DNA from: Bacteroidota bacterium
GTDB taxonomy: Bacteria; Bacteroidota; Ignavibacteria; Tepidaquicellales; Tepidaquicellaceae
Reading direction: 5' to 3'
Assembly: GCA_018266835.1 (NCBI GenBank)
Contig: JAFDZP010000005.1
Coordinates: 496,001 to 560,000 of the forward strand
DNA: 64,000 nucleotides
The notes beneath the pieces are model-generated. The model worked only from the letters and a program-made list of their open reading frames with translations. It was not told the origin of the DNA and made no database searches. The translations under genes and the position numbers were made by a program. Below, one piece after another: positions 54,501-63,600 of the stretch (the stretch's first letter is position 1; every line of letters starts with the position of its first letter).

Positions 54501-54750
54501 GTATAAGATAATTCAGAAAGATGTATAGATTTACATCCTCCTCATCGGTTTTGTAATATGAATATGGGAGTATGTATTCTGTAACGAATAATGACAGAGC
54601 GCAGGATTTCCCGAATCCTTTGGGTGAATTCAGTAATAATAATTTTTTATTCTTTTGCGAATAAAGTTTTTCCGTAACTAATTCCGGCTTCACTAAGTGA
54701 GAGTCCGAAATTAAATTTTCAGGAAGGATTTTTGTGATTAAAACACTCAA
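51553..54750 (-). CDS. MalT-like STAND ATPase regulator with TPRs, OmpR-type HTH and BTAD
   Basis: 1065 residues. The start is a TTG at 54750; no ATG occurs for ~100 codons. N-terminal ATPase: Walker A PKGFGKS (43-49), Walker B-like FYIIIEDAEQ (~138-147), and the MalT-type ISHICEKTEGWLTGIHILLQ. A long TPR array (~360-800) senses ligand or partner. The C-terminus has an OmpR-like winged helix (DDKKWTRAKFKEMFLYLFIN, DSYSDNIF-type helix, LSNLRSILKNYG) and a bacterial transcriptional activator domain (LLEEDDLNEDLYYKIITAYA, AKAKYKIMLDKFEKELGEKP). The order ATPase-TPR-HTH-BTAD differs from AfsR, in which the HTH/BTAD part comes first. It is divergent from the NirK-like cluster and near the repeat-bearing promoter at 49113. 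Confidence 0.85.
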   Translation of the reverse strand: MSVLITKILPENLISDSHLVKPELVTEKLYSQKNKKLLLLNSPKGFGKSCALSLFVTEYILPYSYYKTDEEDVNLYIFLNYLIHSIDKVIPGFIDEMKVLLDYYKPDFNKKEIRNINSLSVFTRTLINNLYTFCKEEFYIIIEDAEQISEFDWAHSFFDYFIEHSPKNIHFIFVTSSKYPFDYVKIKMKRNYFELTHNDLRADACMVKKISESVYSLNLSREQISHICEKTEGWLTGIHILLQSLSSNTNTPDNFSLSDTMSYFFQKEIIEGIDEKYINILFLSSLFESFNEELLEKLSGRLSKGLNVKSLLEILKEKYNFVLKAYPAGGYEYLIFFKEFLSEKAPAAIGHKQIKQAYSDAGSYYLSINDVDRAIKYYALAEDYKKIIPVVLECIPQLSKDGDLNIADKMLSTIPDSFYVSYPLLIYWKGIILKNYFFDYENATNAFDSFLKLNAKAVTIFTVKAVCHIAEIKFNSGEGKKAISYLEDYKTKVTNKKLLPSLLLRLSSFYFNSRILDKVSPCCIEALTILGKNKDSESTAIRASIQNNLGNLNFMKGDFNEAKICYKKSLNDLQSLYHKIQTTINIFNISCYSGDFKNAGEELEGLLRIKIVNLIPELRIQALEASSNYHLEYGNFAECLKQINLLEGACRELENFRALITALTIKCKIYYYENNIAELKKQLKLINELRTHGLENDLATADLFDAILSGKEEKAIKLFDFFIKNDLASDKIFFSFRLAELVMKKNKEKFLKYYTEAVNESFRIRYFNVLVTEVTKKRSLLDCAVNGGLDKDTISEIYTEIISRNEDGNLCANITDIQDIYLVTNGVPAFFIRGVKVDDKKWTRAKFKEMFLYLFINRKNYVTKDILIDEFFKDSDQSYSDNIFHQFLSNLRSILKNYGNIEYVTYENKMFEFNPGYMYDSDIERLKYYSKKQQGLKDSSPEKEAVLKKAAELFKDIFMKGYYVPWVEELRSRVDTDKVRLIKELIKILESKNSTGEAIEYYNLLLEEDDLNEDLYYKIITAYAGTGEINTAKAKYKIMLDKFEKELGEKPSAQFLKKIKDVLLN

Positions 54751-54843
54751 ATTTATTAATTGTAAACAAATCTAAAGAAATCAAAGAACAGAATAAAGAA
54801 ACTAAAACATTAATTTCAGAATCTATTTCCAGGCATTCACTTT

Positions 54844-54883
54844 AGTATTACAATCCGAAGCATAGTATTACAATCCGAAGCAT
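54844..54883. repeat. Perfect 20-bp tandem repeat
   Basis: Two head-to-tail copies of AGTATTACAATCCGAAGCAT (54844-54863 and 54864-54883) in the 286-bp spacer between the divergent BTAD regulator and the NirK-like cluster. A 20-21 bp period is about two helical turns, so it could be a pair of sites on one DNA face, or a recent slippage event. Confidence 0.8.
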
Positions 54884-54969
54884 ATAAATTAATTAAATAC
54901 TGTTTCCGGTACCTATCTAAATCAGTTCAAATAGCCTACCTTTTAGCTCATTCAAATATATTTTATCCA

Positions 54970-54985
54970 TTTGACCTATGTCAAA
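54970..54985 (+). promoter_or_regulatory. FNR-type palindrome upstream of the NirK-like cluster
   Basis: TTTGACCTATGTCAAA is a perfect palindrome with TTGAC-N4-GTCAA spacing, the spacing used by FNR-type regulators (TTGAT-N4-ATCAA in E. coli). Its centre is 59 bases before the start codon at 55037. A weak TATTTTTA-like -10 near 55008-55016 would put the site near -41, the usual activating position. Confidence 0.6.
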
Positions 54986-55036
54986 GGAGAAATCAATTAA
55001 AGTTAGTATTTTTATTTAACAAAAAAACTAACAGCC

Positions 55037-55411
55037 ATGAAAAAATATTTAAAATACATTTTAACTGCTTCAATTTTTACAGCGCATAATCTCTTTGCGC
55101 AAAGTGCAGCAGATACTGAAGGAATGGATATGAGCTCATACGCAACCTGGATGGGTACAGGATTTTTAGTAATGCTCTTTGTTATGATTGCAGTTTTTTT
55201 AATTAACGGAAACAAAGATACTTCCGAAGCCGAAGCCGGAATTCTTCAAAGCTCAGTTATTGTTGTAAGAAACAAAATCAATACGGCTATTGGCAGCTCG
55301 CTTCAGTTATTGAACGGTATCAGCATTGATCTGCAAAGAGTCAGATTTCTTCTTGCCTCGGCATTAATAATGTTCTCAACCATACTGTTATTATTAATCA
55401 TCCAAAAATAA
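55037..55411 (+). CDS. Small membrane protein of the NirK-like cluster
   Basis: 124 residues. Signal peptide about 1-22 (ending NLFAQ), then TM helix ~38-54 (GTGFLVMLFVMIAVFLI), a polar middle and TM helix ~105-122 (LLASALIMFSTILLLLI). No family was recognised. It is the first gene behind the FNR-type palindrome; the next starts 6 bases after its stop, so the three genes to 57368 form an operon. It may anchor or assemble a periplasmic redox complex. Confidence 0.7.
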   Translation: MKKYLKYILTASIFTAHNLFAQSAADTEGMDMSSYATWMGTGFLVMLFVMIAVFLINGNKDTSEAEAGILQSSVIVVRNKINTAIGSSLQLLNGISIDLQRVRFLLASALIMFSTILLLLIIQK

Positions 55412-55417
55412 AATATC

Positions 55418-55750
55418 ATGAAAAAAATTTTTGCAATATGTTTTACAATCTCAGTCTTATTTGCCGCTTTGATTTCTAACGCAAACGCCTGCCCTAAATG
55501 CAATGCTGACTTCAGACAGGAGCTGCTGGAGAAAAGAGCAAATACACTGGGCGGACAGGAGCTGCTCGAAGCAATTAAAAATCAGGACGGCGCAAATTCT
55601 GTTGTACTTCCTAAAAAATATGTAACACAGGAAGAGCCTTTAAGTGAAGGAATGAAACAAATAATGACTGAGAATGAAACCGGAAATAATCCCGTAATTA
55701 CTTTTGATATTATAAAATTATTTTTTACAACGTGGGTATTCCGCAGTTAG
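55418..55750 (+). CDS. Small secreted CxxC protein of the NirK-like cluster
   Basis: 110 residues. Signal peptide about 1-24 (ending ISNANA), directly followed by C-P-K-C at the mature N-terminus (ACPKCNADFRQ). The remainder is helical and charged (EKRANTLGGQELLEAIKNQD) and ends in a hydrophobic stretch (FDIIKLFFTTWVF). The CxxC could bind copper or heme-free metal, or be redox active; the place next to a multicopper protein makes copper handling plausible. No family was recognised. Confidence 0.7.
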   Translation: MKKIFAICFTISVLFAALISNANACPKCNADFRQELLEKRANTLGGQELLEAIKNQDGANSVVLPKKYVTQEEPLSEGMKQIMTENETGNNPVITFDIIKLFFTTWVFRS

Positions 55751-55796
55751 GATAAAAAAAACTAAAAAATTTTAATTGAAAATTAACACAAATAAA

Positions 55797-57368
55797 ATGA
55801 AACTGAATAACTTATTGAATAACTTACTGAGAACACTATTTATAATAGCTTTTATAAGTTCATTACAAACTGCATCCCCGCTGTATGCTCAGAGTAAAAC
55901 TGATACAACACAGTTCATTGAAATAATTAAAAGAGATAATTCCCTTCCTCTGCCGACATCAAGCTACGTTCCCCAGACAGGAGATATTAAACCCGATGCT
56001 GAAGTTACTATTGAGCTCTCTGAAGGTGATGCATACATTGGCGCAGGAGTTCTGTTCAGAGGATTTGTTATTAACGGAGGAATTCCCGGACCAAGCATCG
56101 TAGTAAACGAAGGCGATATAGTAAAATTCACTGTAGTCAATAAAGGTAAAATTCCGCACGGAGCTTCTATTCACTCTGCATCAACTCAAACTTCAAAATA
56201 TCTCGGTCATATAAATGCAGGCGAAACGAAGTCGATGTTTTTTAAGGCTTCACGTCCCGGTGTATTTATGTATCACTGCGCCCCGGGAGGACACGGTATT
56301 CCGCTGCATATTTTATTCGGACAGTACGGAATGATGACAGTAAAGCCAAAGAAACAATACAAACTTGAGCAGATACTCGGAAGAAAACCCGATGTTGAAA
56401 TTTATTTATTGCAGCATGAATTATATTCCAGCGGTAAAGATGCCATTGACGGTAAGGCAATTTACTCAATGTGGAACGGAAAACTTTTCAGATATGTAGA
56501 GCAGCCAATAAGAGCAAAGCCGGGTGATTACGTAAGAATAAATTATATTAATGTCGGACCTAACCACGTATCAACTTTTCATATCGTAGGAATCATGTGG
56601 GACTATGTTTACTGGCAGGGAAATCCCGATATGCCTCAGGCAGGCGGACAGACTGTTACATCAGGTCCATCAGATTCATGGGTAATTGAATTCAGAATGC
56701 CGCCTGATGAAGGAACATATACAATGCTTGACCATGCAGTAAGCGCTGCAGACAGAGGAGCAATAGGACTGTTGATTTGCGATAAGAATGCAACGACACC
56801 TGTAACAATTTCTGCCGAAGGACCGAAGTACACAGGAAAAGAATTAAGCGATATTAAATCAAAAATAATAAGAACGATTGCGCCGTTTGAACCCGGTACA
56901 CCTGATGTTGACCCTGTACTAGAATATGGTCCTGAAGTAAAAGAAGTGACGGTAAAGATTATAGGAAACAGTTATTATCCGAAGTCAATAAAAGTCTGCG
57001 AAGGCACGACTATTATATGGCAGAACGAAGATATTTTTACTTACATGGATGGCGAGTTCGGAGGAATACATACTGCATCTACTTACGAAGCCCCCGTGCC
57101 GTTTAACTCACCATTGCTGGGACATGCAGAGGTTTATAAAATAAAGCTTGATAAAAAAGGCGACTACAAATATATGTGCGCGCCGCATCCGTATATGAAG
57201 GGTGTGGTTACTGTAGTCCCTGCTCCGGGAAACTCAATGAGCATTTATATTATTTTACTGGTAGTGCTTACTGTGCTGCTGATTATATATGTGTTGTATA
57301 AAATAAATTTTATAAAGAAAAATATAGCTGCTGCTTCAGGAGAGAATTCTAACGTGCAGCAAGCATAA
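55797..57368 (+). CDS. NirK-like multicopper protein with extra cupredoxin and membrane anchor
   Basis: 523 residues from the ATG at 55797 (frame open from a TTG at 55776; the ATG gives the better signal peptide, ending PLYAQ). The first two cupredoxin domains match copper nitrite reductase: PHGASIH, FMYHCAPGGHGIPLHILFGQ, FHIVG and LDH. Likely ligands: type 1 His121, Cys161, His171; type 2 His126, His160, His313; His262 matches catalytic His255. Differences from standard NirK: Ser124 at the Asp98 position and Gln176 at the axial Met150 position. A third cupredoxin (~385-475) has its own His425, Cys461, His464, Met467 (CAPHPYMKG). A C-terminal TM helix (~481-503) anchors it. Nitrite reduction is possible but not assured. 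Third gene of its operon. Confidence 0.8.
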   Translation: MKLNNLLNNLLRTLFIIAFISSLQTASPLYAQSKTDTTQFIEIIKRDNSLPLPTSSYVPQTGDIKPDAEVTIELSEGDAYIGAGVLFRGFVINGGIPGPSIVVNEGDIVKFTVVNKGKIPHGASIHSASTQTSKYLGHINAGETKSMFFKASRPGVFMYHCAPGGHGIPLHILFGQYGMMTVKPKKQYKLEQILGRKPDVEIYLLQHELYSSGKDAIDGKAIYSMWNGKLFRYVEQPIRAKPGDYVRINYINVGPNHVSTFHIVGIMWDYVYWQGNPDMPQAGGQTVTSGPSDSWVIEFRMPPDEGTYTMLDHAVSAADRGAIGLLICDKNATTPVTISAEGPKYTGKELSDIKSKIIRTIAPFEPGTPDVDPVLEYGPEVKEVTVKIIGNSYYPKSIKVCEGTTIIWQNEDIFTYMDGEFGGIHTASTYEAPVPFNSPLLGHAEVYKIKLDKKGDYKYMCAPHPYMKGVVTVVPAPGNSMSIYIILLVVLTVLLIIYVLYKINFIKKNIAAASGENSNVQQA

Positions 57369-57413
57369 AAAAATTTTACAAAGAAATTTTAAAAAGAAAT
57401 TTTGATAAAAATA

Positions 57414-57451
57414 AAAACGGCAGGGATTGAAAAAATCCTTGCCGTTTTTTT
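57414..57451 (+). terminator. Terminator of the NirK-like operon
   Basis: AACGGCAGGGATT (57416-57428) and AATCCTTGCCGTT (57434-57446) pair with one G-T, followed by TTTTT. Confidence 0.9.
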
Positions 57452-57614
57452 GTTTTAAGAAAAAAATAGATTTGTTATAAAAATATGCAGATTAAGTTCA
57501 ATTATTTATATGTTTTAACATGAGTATAAAACCAACTTTACATAATCTGGAAATAAACCCATGATTTATAAATAATTTATTTTGGCTAGAAAAATTTTCG
57601 CGAAACTTCTGCGA

Positions 57615-60600
57615 TTATTTCACCAAAACCATCTTTTTAGTGGTAATAAATTTAGCCGCGTTTCCGCCCTCTGCAATTATATTGTAGAAGTAAACACCGC
57701 TGGCTAAATTTGAACCATTGAATTGTACTGTGTAATATCCTGCTGACTGAAGTCCGCTTACAATTACAGCAACTTCCCTACCGGTCATATCAAATAATTT
57801 GATTGATACTTTGCTATCGAATGGTAAATCGTAGTTAATCTTTGTTGAAGGATTAAACGGATTCGGATAGTTCTGGCTCAGGTCAAATTTCGCAGGTACA
57901 CCTACATTTACTTCACCTGATAAGCTGAAGTACTGTGAGTTTCCATTGTAATCAAGTTGTCTTAATCTGTAATTATATTTTCCTTTTGCTACGCCTGCAT
58001 CAGTGAAAGAATAATTCCTGACTTCATTTGTAGTTCCGCTGCCCTGAACGCTTCCTGCTTTTACCCAGTTAGTTGTTCCGACTGCTTTTCTTTCAATTTC
58101 AAATCCTGAATTATTTTTTTCCATAGATGTTGCCCAGTTCAGCTTCACTTCATTTCTGTTTACAGATGATGTGAATGAAACCAGTTCAACCGGTAGCGGC
58201 ACATCTTTATCAGTCAACGCAAAGATTGAGAATGAAGATAAACCATAAAGTGTAATATATTTTCCTGATGAATTTCTTTCATACTGACCTGCTGCGTTTC
58301 CATAAGTTGTATAAGGTACATAAGTTGTTCCGCCGTCATCTGATTTTGAAATAACTACGTTTGTATCGGCAGGAATTGTTCCGATTTGTGCAGGGTCATA
58401 ATATAAAACTATATCGTATGTGTAACCGGTACCACCTGTTGCTGTAAAGCTCCAGTATCCGTTACCAACATTGAAACCACCAGCGTTAGGGGGATTTGTA
58501 CCCGGATAATAAATCAGTGACATAGATGTAGGTGGTGTTCCTCCCGGTCCCCAGTTTATTGAAGCAAGTGTTTTTCCTCCTACAGAATACGTTGTAGTTG
58601 TACTTGGGGCAGGCGCTGCGCTTTCAGTTGCTGTTGGCGGAGCTATAGATGGTGTTACATTGTATGCTCCTAAGTCAGTTGAACCGCCTGCTAAAGTTGT
58701 TGACCTTGCGCCTCCTAAAATATCAGTACCAATAGAAGGTGATAGGACAGGTGTACCTTGTCCAGATGCGTACCAAACAACTGGCTGTGAAGCTACTAAG
58801 CTAAGGTCTGCAGTTGCTGTTGCTGTAAATAAACTGGCTGCAGGGATAGTAGCTGTAGTGCCATATGAGGAATAATTATCTCCGCTAGAATTTGATTTCC
58901 ATGAAGCAAAATCAATTCCTATACTTGCTACCCAGTCTGCGCATACAGAAGAATTAGCAGTTACTAATAAATTATAGTTTGATGAAGATGACGTCCAGTT
59001 AACAGCGCTCTGGTTTGCAATCGCTAAGTTTCTTCCGCCGCCTGTTCTTGCATTGTAAAAGATGTTGTTCCTCAATGTAATAAGCCCGCTGATTCTTACA
59101 AACCCGAATGAAACGACGTTTGGTGATGAACTTGTTGCAGTTCCTCCTAAATAAACTGAGTTATAAGAAATGTTACAGGGGTTTATAGTAGAAGTTCCGC
59201 CCTGATAAATACCTATTACTCTTGTCTGATTACCGTTCTGGGTGGCAAGAGAAATAGAATTATTATAAACATTCAGAGTAGAACTCGCTGAAAAAAGTTT
59301 TATGGCCGAAACGATTGGTGCAGTTGAACCCGTATCATTTGCTGAGTTTGCATTACTTTGTATATCGTAAATTTTATTATTAAAAATATTTACAGTCTGT
59401 GTTGCGACACCGCTGGCAAACATAATTCCAACCGGTTCGTGAATGTTACCTGTAAGAACAGTATCACCGGTGTGGAACATTGAGTTAATGTTATTATTTC
59501 TAACATTAATAACATTGTTAGCTCCTGTATTAGCTAATCTGATGCCGAAATTCTGGAATGATGCAGAGTTTCCTGTACCGTTGCCGCGCATATTATTAAT
59601 GTTGTTATTATAAACATCTACTAATGCTCCTGATGTCCCTGCTATATTTATTCCGGCATTTCTGTCATTTCTTTTTCTCCAGTAATTTGCATAAGAAATA
59701 GTGTTGTTCCATATCAATATAGTGTCAGTAGCAGATGCTGTCACTATATCAATCCATCCGTTATCATAAGCAGTTGTTACAGTATCCCAGGGATTTAATT
59801 TTCCACCGATAGTATTACCTACAAGTGTTCCAACATTTATTCTTCCTCCCTGTATATTAATACCTTTCACAATTCCTGATGTAAGTGTAGCAGGTGCCAT
59901 ATTACTGATATTTGCAATGATGTTACCGTGTATATCAGATTTAATAGTATTACCGGATTTTACATCGATAGCTGTAATCGCTATACCGGTATTTGCAAAT
60001 ATCGGGCTTCCCGATCTGTCAGGGTTGCTTCCGCCGATACTATTAAAGTTTGCTGTACAGTTATTACCGTTGCCTGTTAGTTTTATACCGGTCCATCCTG
60101 CAGTTAATGTAATATTATTGTAAACTCTGTTTGAGTCCACAACTAAGCTGTCTCCCATTGAGCCTGCAGAGAAATCAATAAGCACTGTACTGTTTGCAGT
60201 CCATCCGGTGAAGTTATTATTGATGATTGCAATAGAGCTGTTCTTTTGAATACCTGTAGATGTACCTGTTGAACCTATTGCAGTAAAATATGAACCCGGA
60301 TTTGTACCTGTTGAATTTTTGAATAAGCAGCTATCAACAAGCAAGCTGTCATTACCGTAAATTCCTGTTGTTCCGCCGAACATTATAATAGGATTAGTAG
60401 TTACAGATGCATTACTTTCCAGTGTACAATATCCAATGCCGCTTCTTCTTGAGTCGTTAAGGAATCTTAATATCGGTCCTGTACCTGATGCTGTCGCATT
60501 ATTATTTACAAATCTCAAATATTTTCCTGCGCCGTTAAATCTTCCGTCAATTAAAAAATCATCTGCGCCGTTTAGTTCAAGTAATGCATCATTTGCAGCA

Positions 60601-63600
60601 GCCGTTGTGCCTTCAATTGTAAATACACTTGCTGCGCCGGGTACAACTACTATTCTGAATCCTTTTGCAAATTCATTTAACGAAACTGTTCCGTCTTCGA
60701 CTAAATTATTTTGCACTATTACAGTCACGTCAGATGCAACAACACTTGTATTGATTGCATTGAACAATCCTGCAGCTCCTGAGAAGCTTGGATAGTTTGG
60801 CACTCCTGCGCCTGTTCCCAGATAAACTACTGAAGGGAATGTAGCGCCAATTGTATAACTGTTCGGAGTTGTTGGTGCAGAAGTTATAGCTGCAACGCTG
60901 GTACCAACAAAGCCTATGATAGGATTACTTGCAACATTCGCTGCAGGAGATAAATCCTGAGCAACTACAAAGTACTGAATAACATCTGCAACTGCTATGG
61001 AGCCGCCGTTTATAATTGTATAGTCAATTGTAAAATTGTAAGGTGAAGATGTATTTGTTGCTTCAACCCATTTCCATCCGTTATCGCCTGAAGTATTCCC
61101 AACGAATGCATTTGCATCAGTTGATTTTTTATAATACACTCTTGGTCTTGTGCCCGGTGTTACGTTCACGCCTGAATTATCTGTTATAGTAGCAAATCCT
61201 GTAAGTGTTCTGTTTGCAGCCACAATTCCACCGGAAACAACTCCGTATGAAATGTTTGGTCCTGTTAGATCTAACGGAACCATGTCTGATTCGCTTGCTC
61301 CGAAATCAGGGAATGTTCCGCCTCCGTTTACAGGAGCAGGTTTAGGTCTTGCAAAACCGTCGATATCAGTAGTAAACCCTGCGAGTGTTGTTGCGCCTGA
61401 CTCTAACTGAGTAGGTGTTACACCCATATTAAATCTTAAGTTTCCGGTTGCCGCATTTGTATATGTAATAGCAACTCCTGTAACACTTGAGAAATCGCAG
61501 GATGATGCAGTTTTCCAACCTGCAAATGTCTGGTCAGTTGTCCAGTAGCCGACAGTAGATAGAGAAGCAGAGTTCAGAACGTTAAAATCTGAATTTGCAG
61601 CAGTCCATCCTGTTGAGCTTGTTGTGGCGCCATAGTTATTAGCTATAGCATAATGTTTTCCTGTACCGCCTGTTCTTGCATTATCGAATACGTTATTTTT
61701 TAAATAAGTAACCTGTGTTCTTGCAGTCACGCTGAAATCACCTCTGAAAAATCCCATACTGGGCTGAGCACCGCTTGATGCAGTACCTGAAATCGAAACT
61801 GTGTTGTAATAAATATAATTTATAGGGTCAGGTGTTGCTCCGTGCTGGCCCATTATACCTATGAAAGATGTATTAGTTGTTTGTCCTGCGCCGAGAGTAA
61901 TCATGTTATTTGCAACTGTATCGGAAGTTGTTGCAGAGCGAATTAAAATACCTGCTGCAATACCCGGAGTAGTTGCTGTGCTAGATGTACTTGCATTAGA
62001 TAAATTGTAAATAATATTGTTCCTTACTGAAGGATTTGTTGCATTAGCAAAAGCTATACCTGCAACAATGTATCCGCCTGTACCTGTATTAGTATTCGAA
62101 AGGTTTGAAATTGTATTACCTGAAATGACAGGTGCATTTCCTATTGCAAGTGCAATTCCGTTTGCCGATGCTAAGCCGTTTGTAACTGTTGCAAGGGCAG
62201 AGTTTGTAGCTAAATTAGTTATAGTGTTTCCTGAAAAAGTATAAACAACCGAGCTTCCTGCACCGGAACTGGTTGAAATACCTCTTACAAATCCTGTTGT
62301 ACCCGTACCGTAAGAAACAAAATTCTGTATTGTGTTATTTGAAATATTTACAGTTGTGGGAGCAGCGGCTAAATTGATACCTGTTACAACTGAGCTTCCA
62401 GTAGTCAGAGCAGTTGTACCGCCGCGCATATTTTCTGCAGTAGAGTTACCAACCGTATTTCCGGTAATTGTTACAGAAGTTGCAACGCCGGAAATGTTTA
62501 TACCAAATAATCCGCCTGCAATAGCAGCCGTTGTACCTGAAGAGGATAATCCTCCGATGACATTATTCTGAATTACTGTTGCTCCCGTTCCGGCGCTATG
62601 AATACCGACAACTGTTCCCTGAGTTGTTGTAGGAACTGCAGAAAGTAGTCCTGTGCCGGTAGAGCCTCCTATAACGTTCGGAGTAATATTACCGATATTA
62701 ACCGGGGCAGAACCACCGGCAATGTTAATACCGCAAAGAATACCGTTTGCAGTAGCCGCGCCGCTTGATGTGGCAATACTGATTGCAGTTACTGTATTGC
62801 CCTGTATTGAAGATGCAGATGCAGTAGTAGGGGTTAAAGAAATACCGATAAATCTATTTGCAACTGTTCCAAGCATTGTGTAAGTACCTGTGCCAGCTGA
62901 TGAAGCATAGCCGATTGTATTTCCTGTTATAGTATAACCTGAACCTGATGTAGCAACAATTCCGTTGTGGGTATTGCCGGTAGTATAAGTTCTGCTGCCT
63001 GTCTGGAAAATTTTATTGTTTGAAATTGTCCATCCTGAGTTACCTGAACCTACAGATACTCCGTTACTGACGCCTGAAGCGTTGAAGAAATCCGAAATAT
63101 TATTTCCCGAAACTATATTTCCGCTGTTATCGACCGTTGCACTGGTACCAATAGAAAAAATACCGTTTTGAGGTAGGTTTACTCCTGCAGCTGTAATATT
63201 ATTATTACTTATGGTATTGTTGTCATTTCCTGATGCAGAGCCTGTAGAAAGAAAAATAACACCTGTAGCTGCACTTACTTCTGATCCTGAAATAGTACAG
63301 TTAGTCACTGTGTTATTTTTCGCATCATTAATAAATCTAATACTGCTTGATACTCCGAGCGCAGTATTTGAAATTGTTAATGAGTTACCGCCTGTGTTTA
63401 AGCCGTCGATAGTAACGTTATCTGCTCCATTGAGATTGATTAAGTTACCTACAAACGCTCCGGTAATTGTTCTTGATGCTCCGCCTGATGGCTGAATAGA
63501 AATAGATGTATAGCTTGAACCAGTTCCGTTGCCGCTTGAATCGAGCGATGCTGAAACTGTTTCAGTGGTATTACCAACGATGTTTACCGTAATTGCGCCG

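Noticed and set aside
55776..55796. TTG start for the NirK-like gene
   Set aside because: The ATG at 55797 is in frame and leaves a normal signal peptide; the upstream seven codons add nothing.
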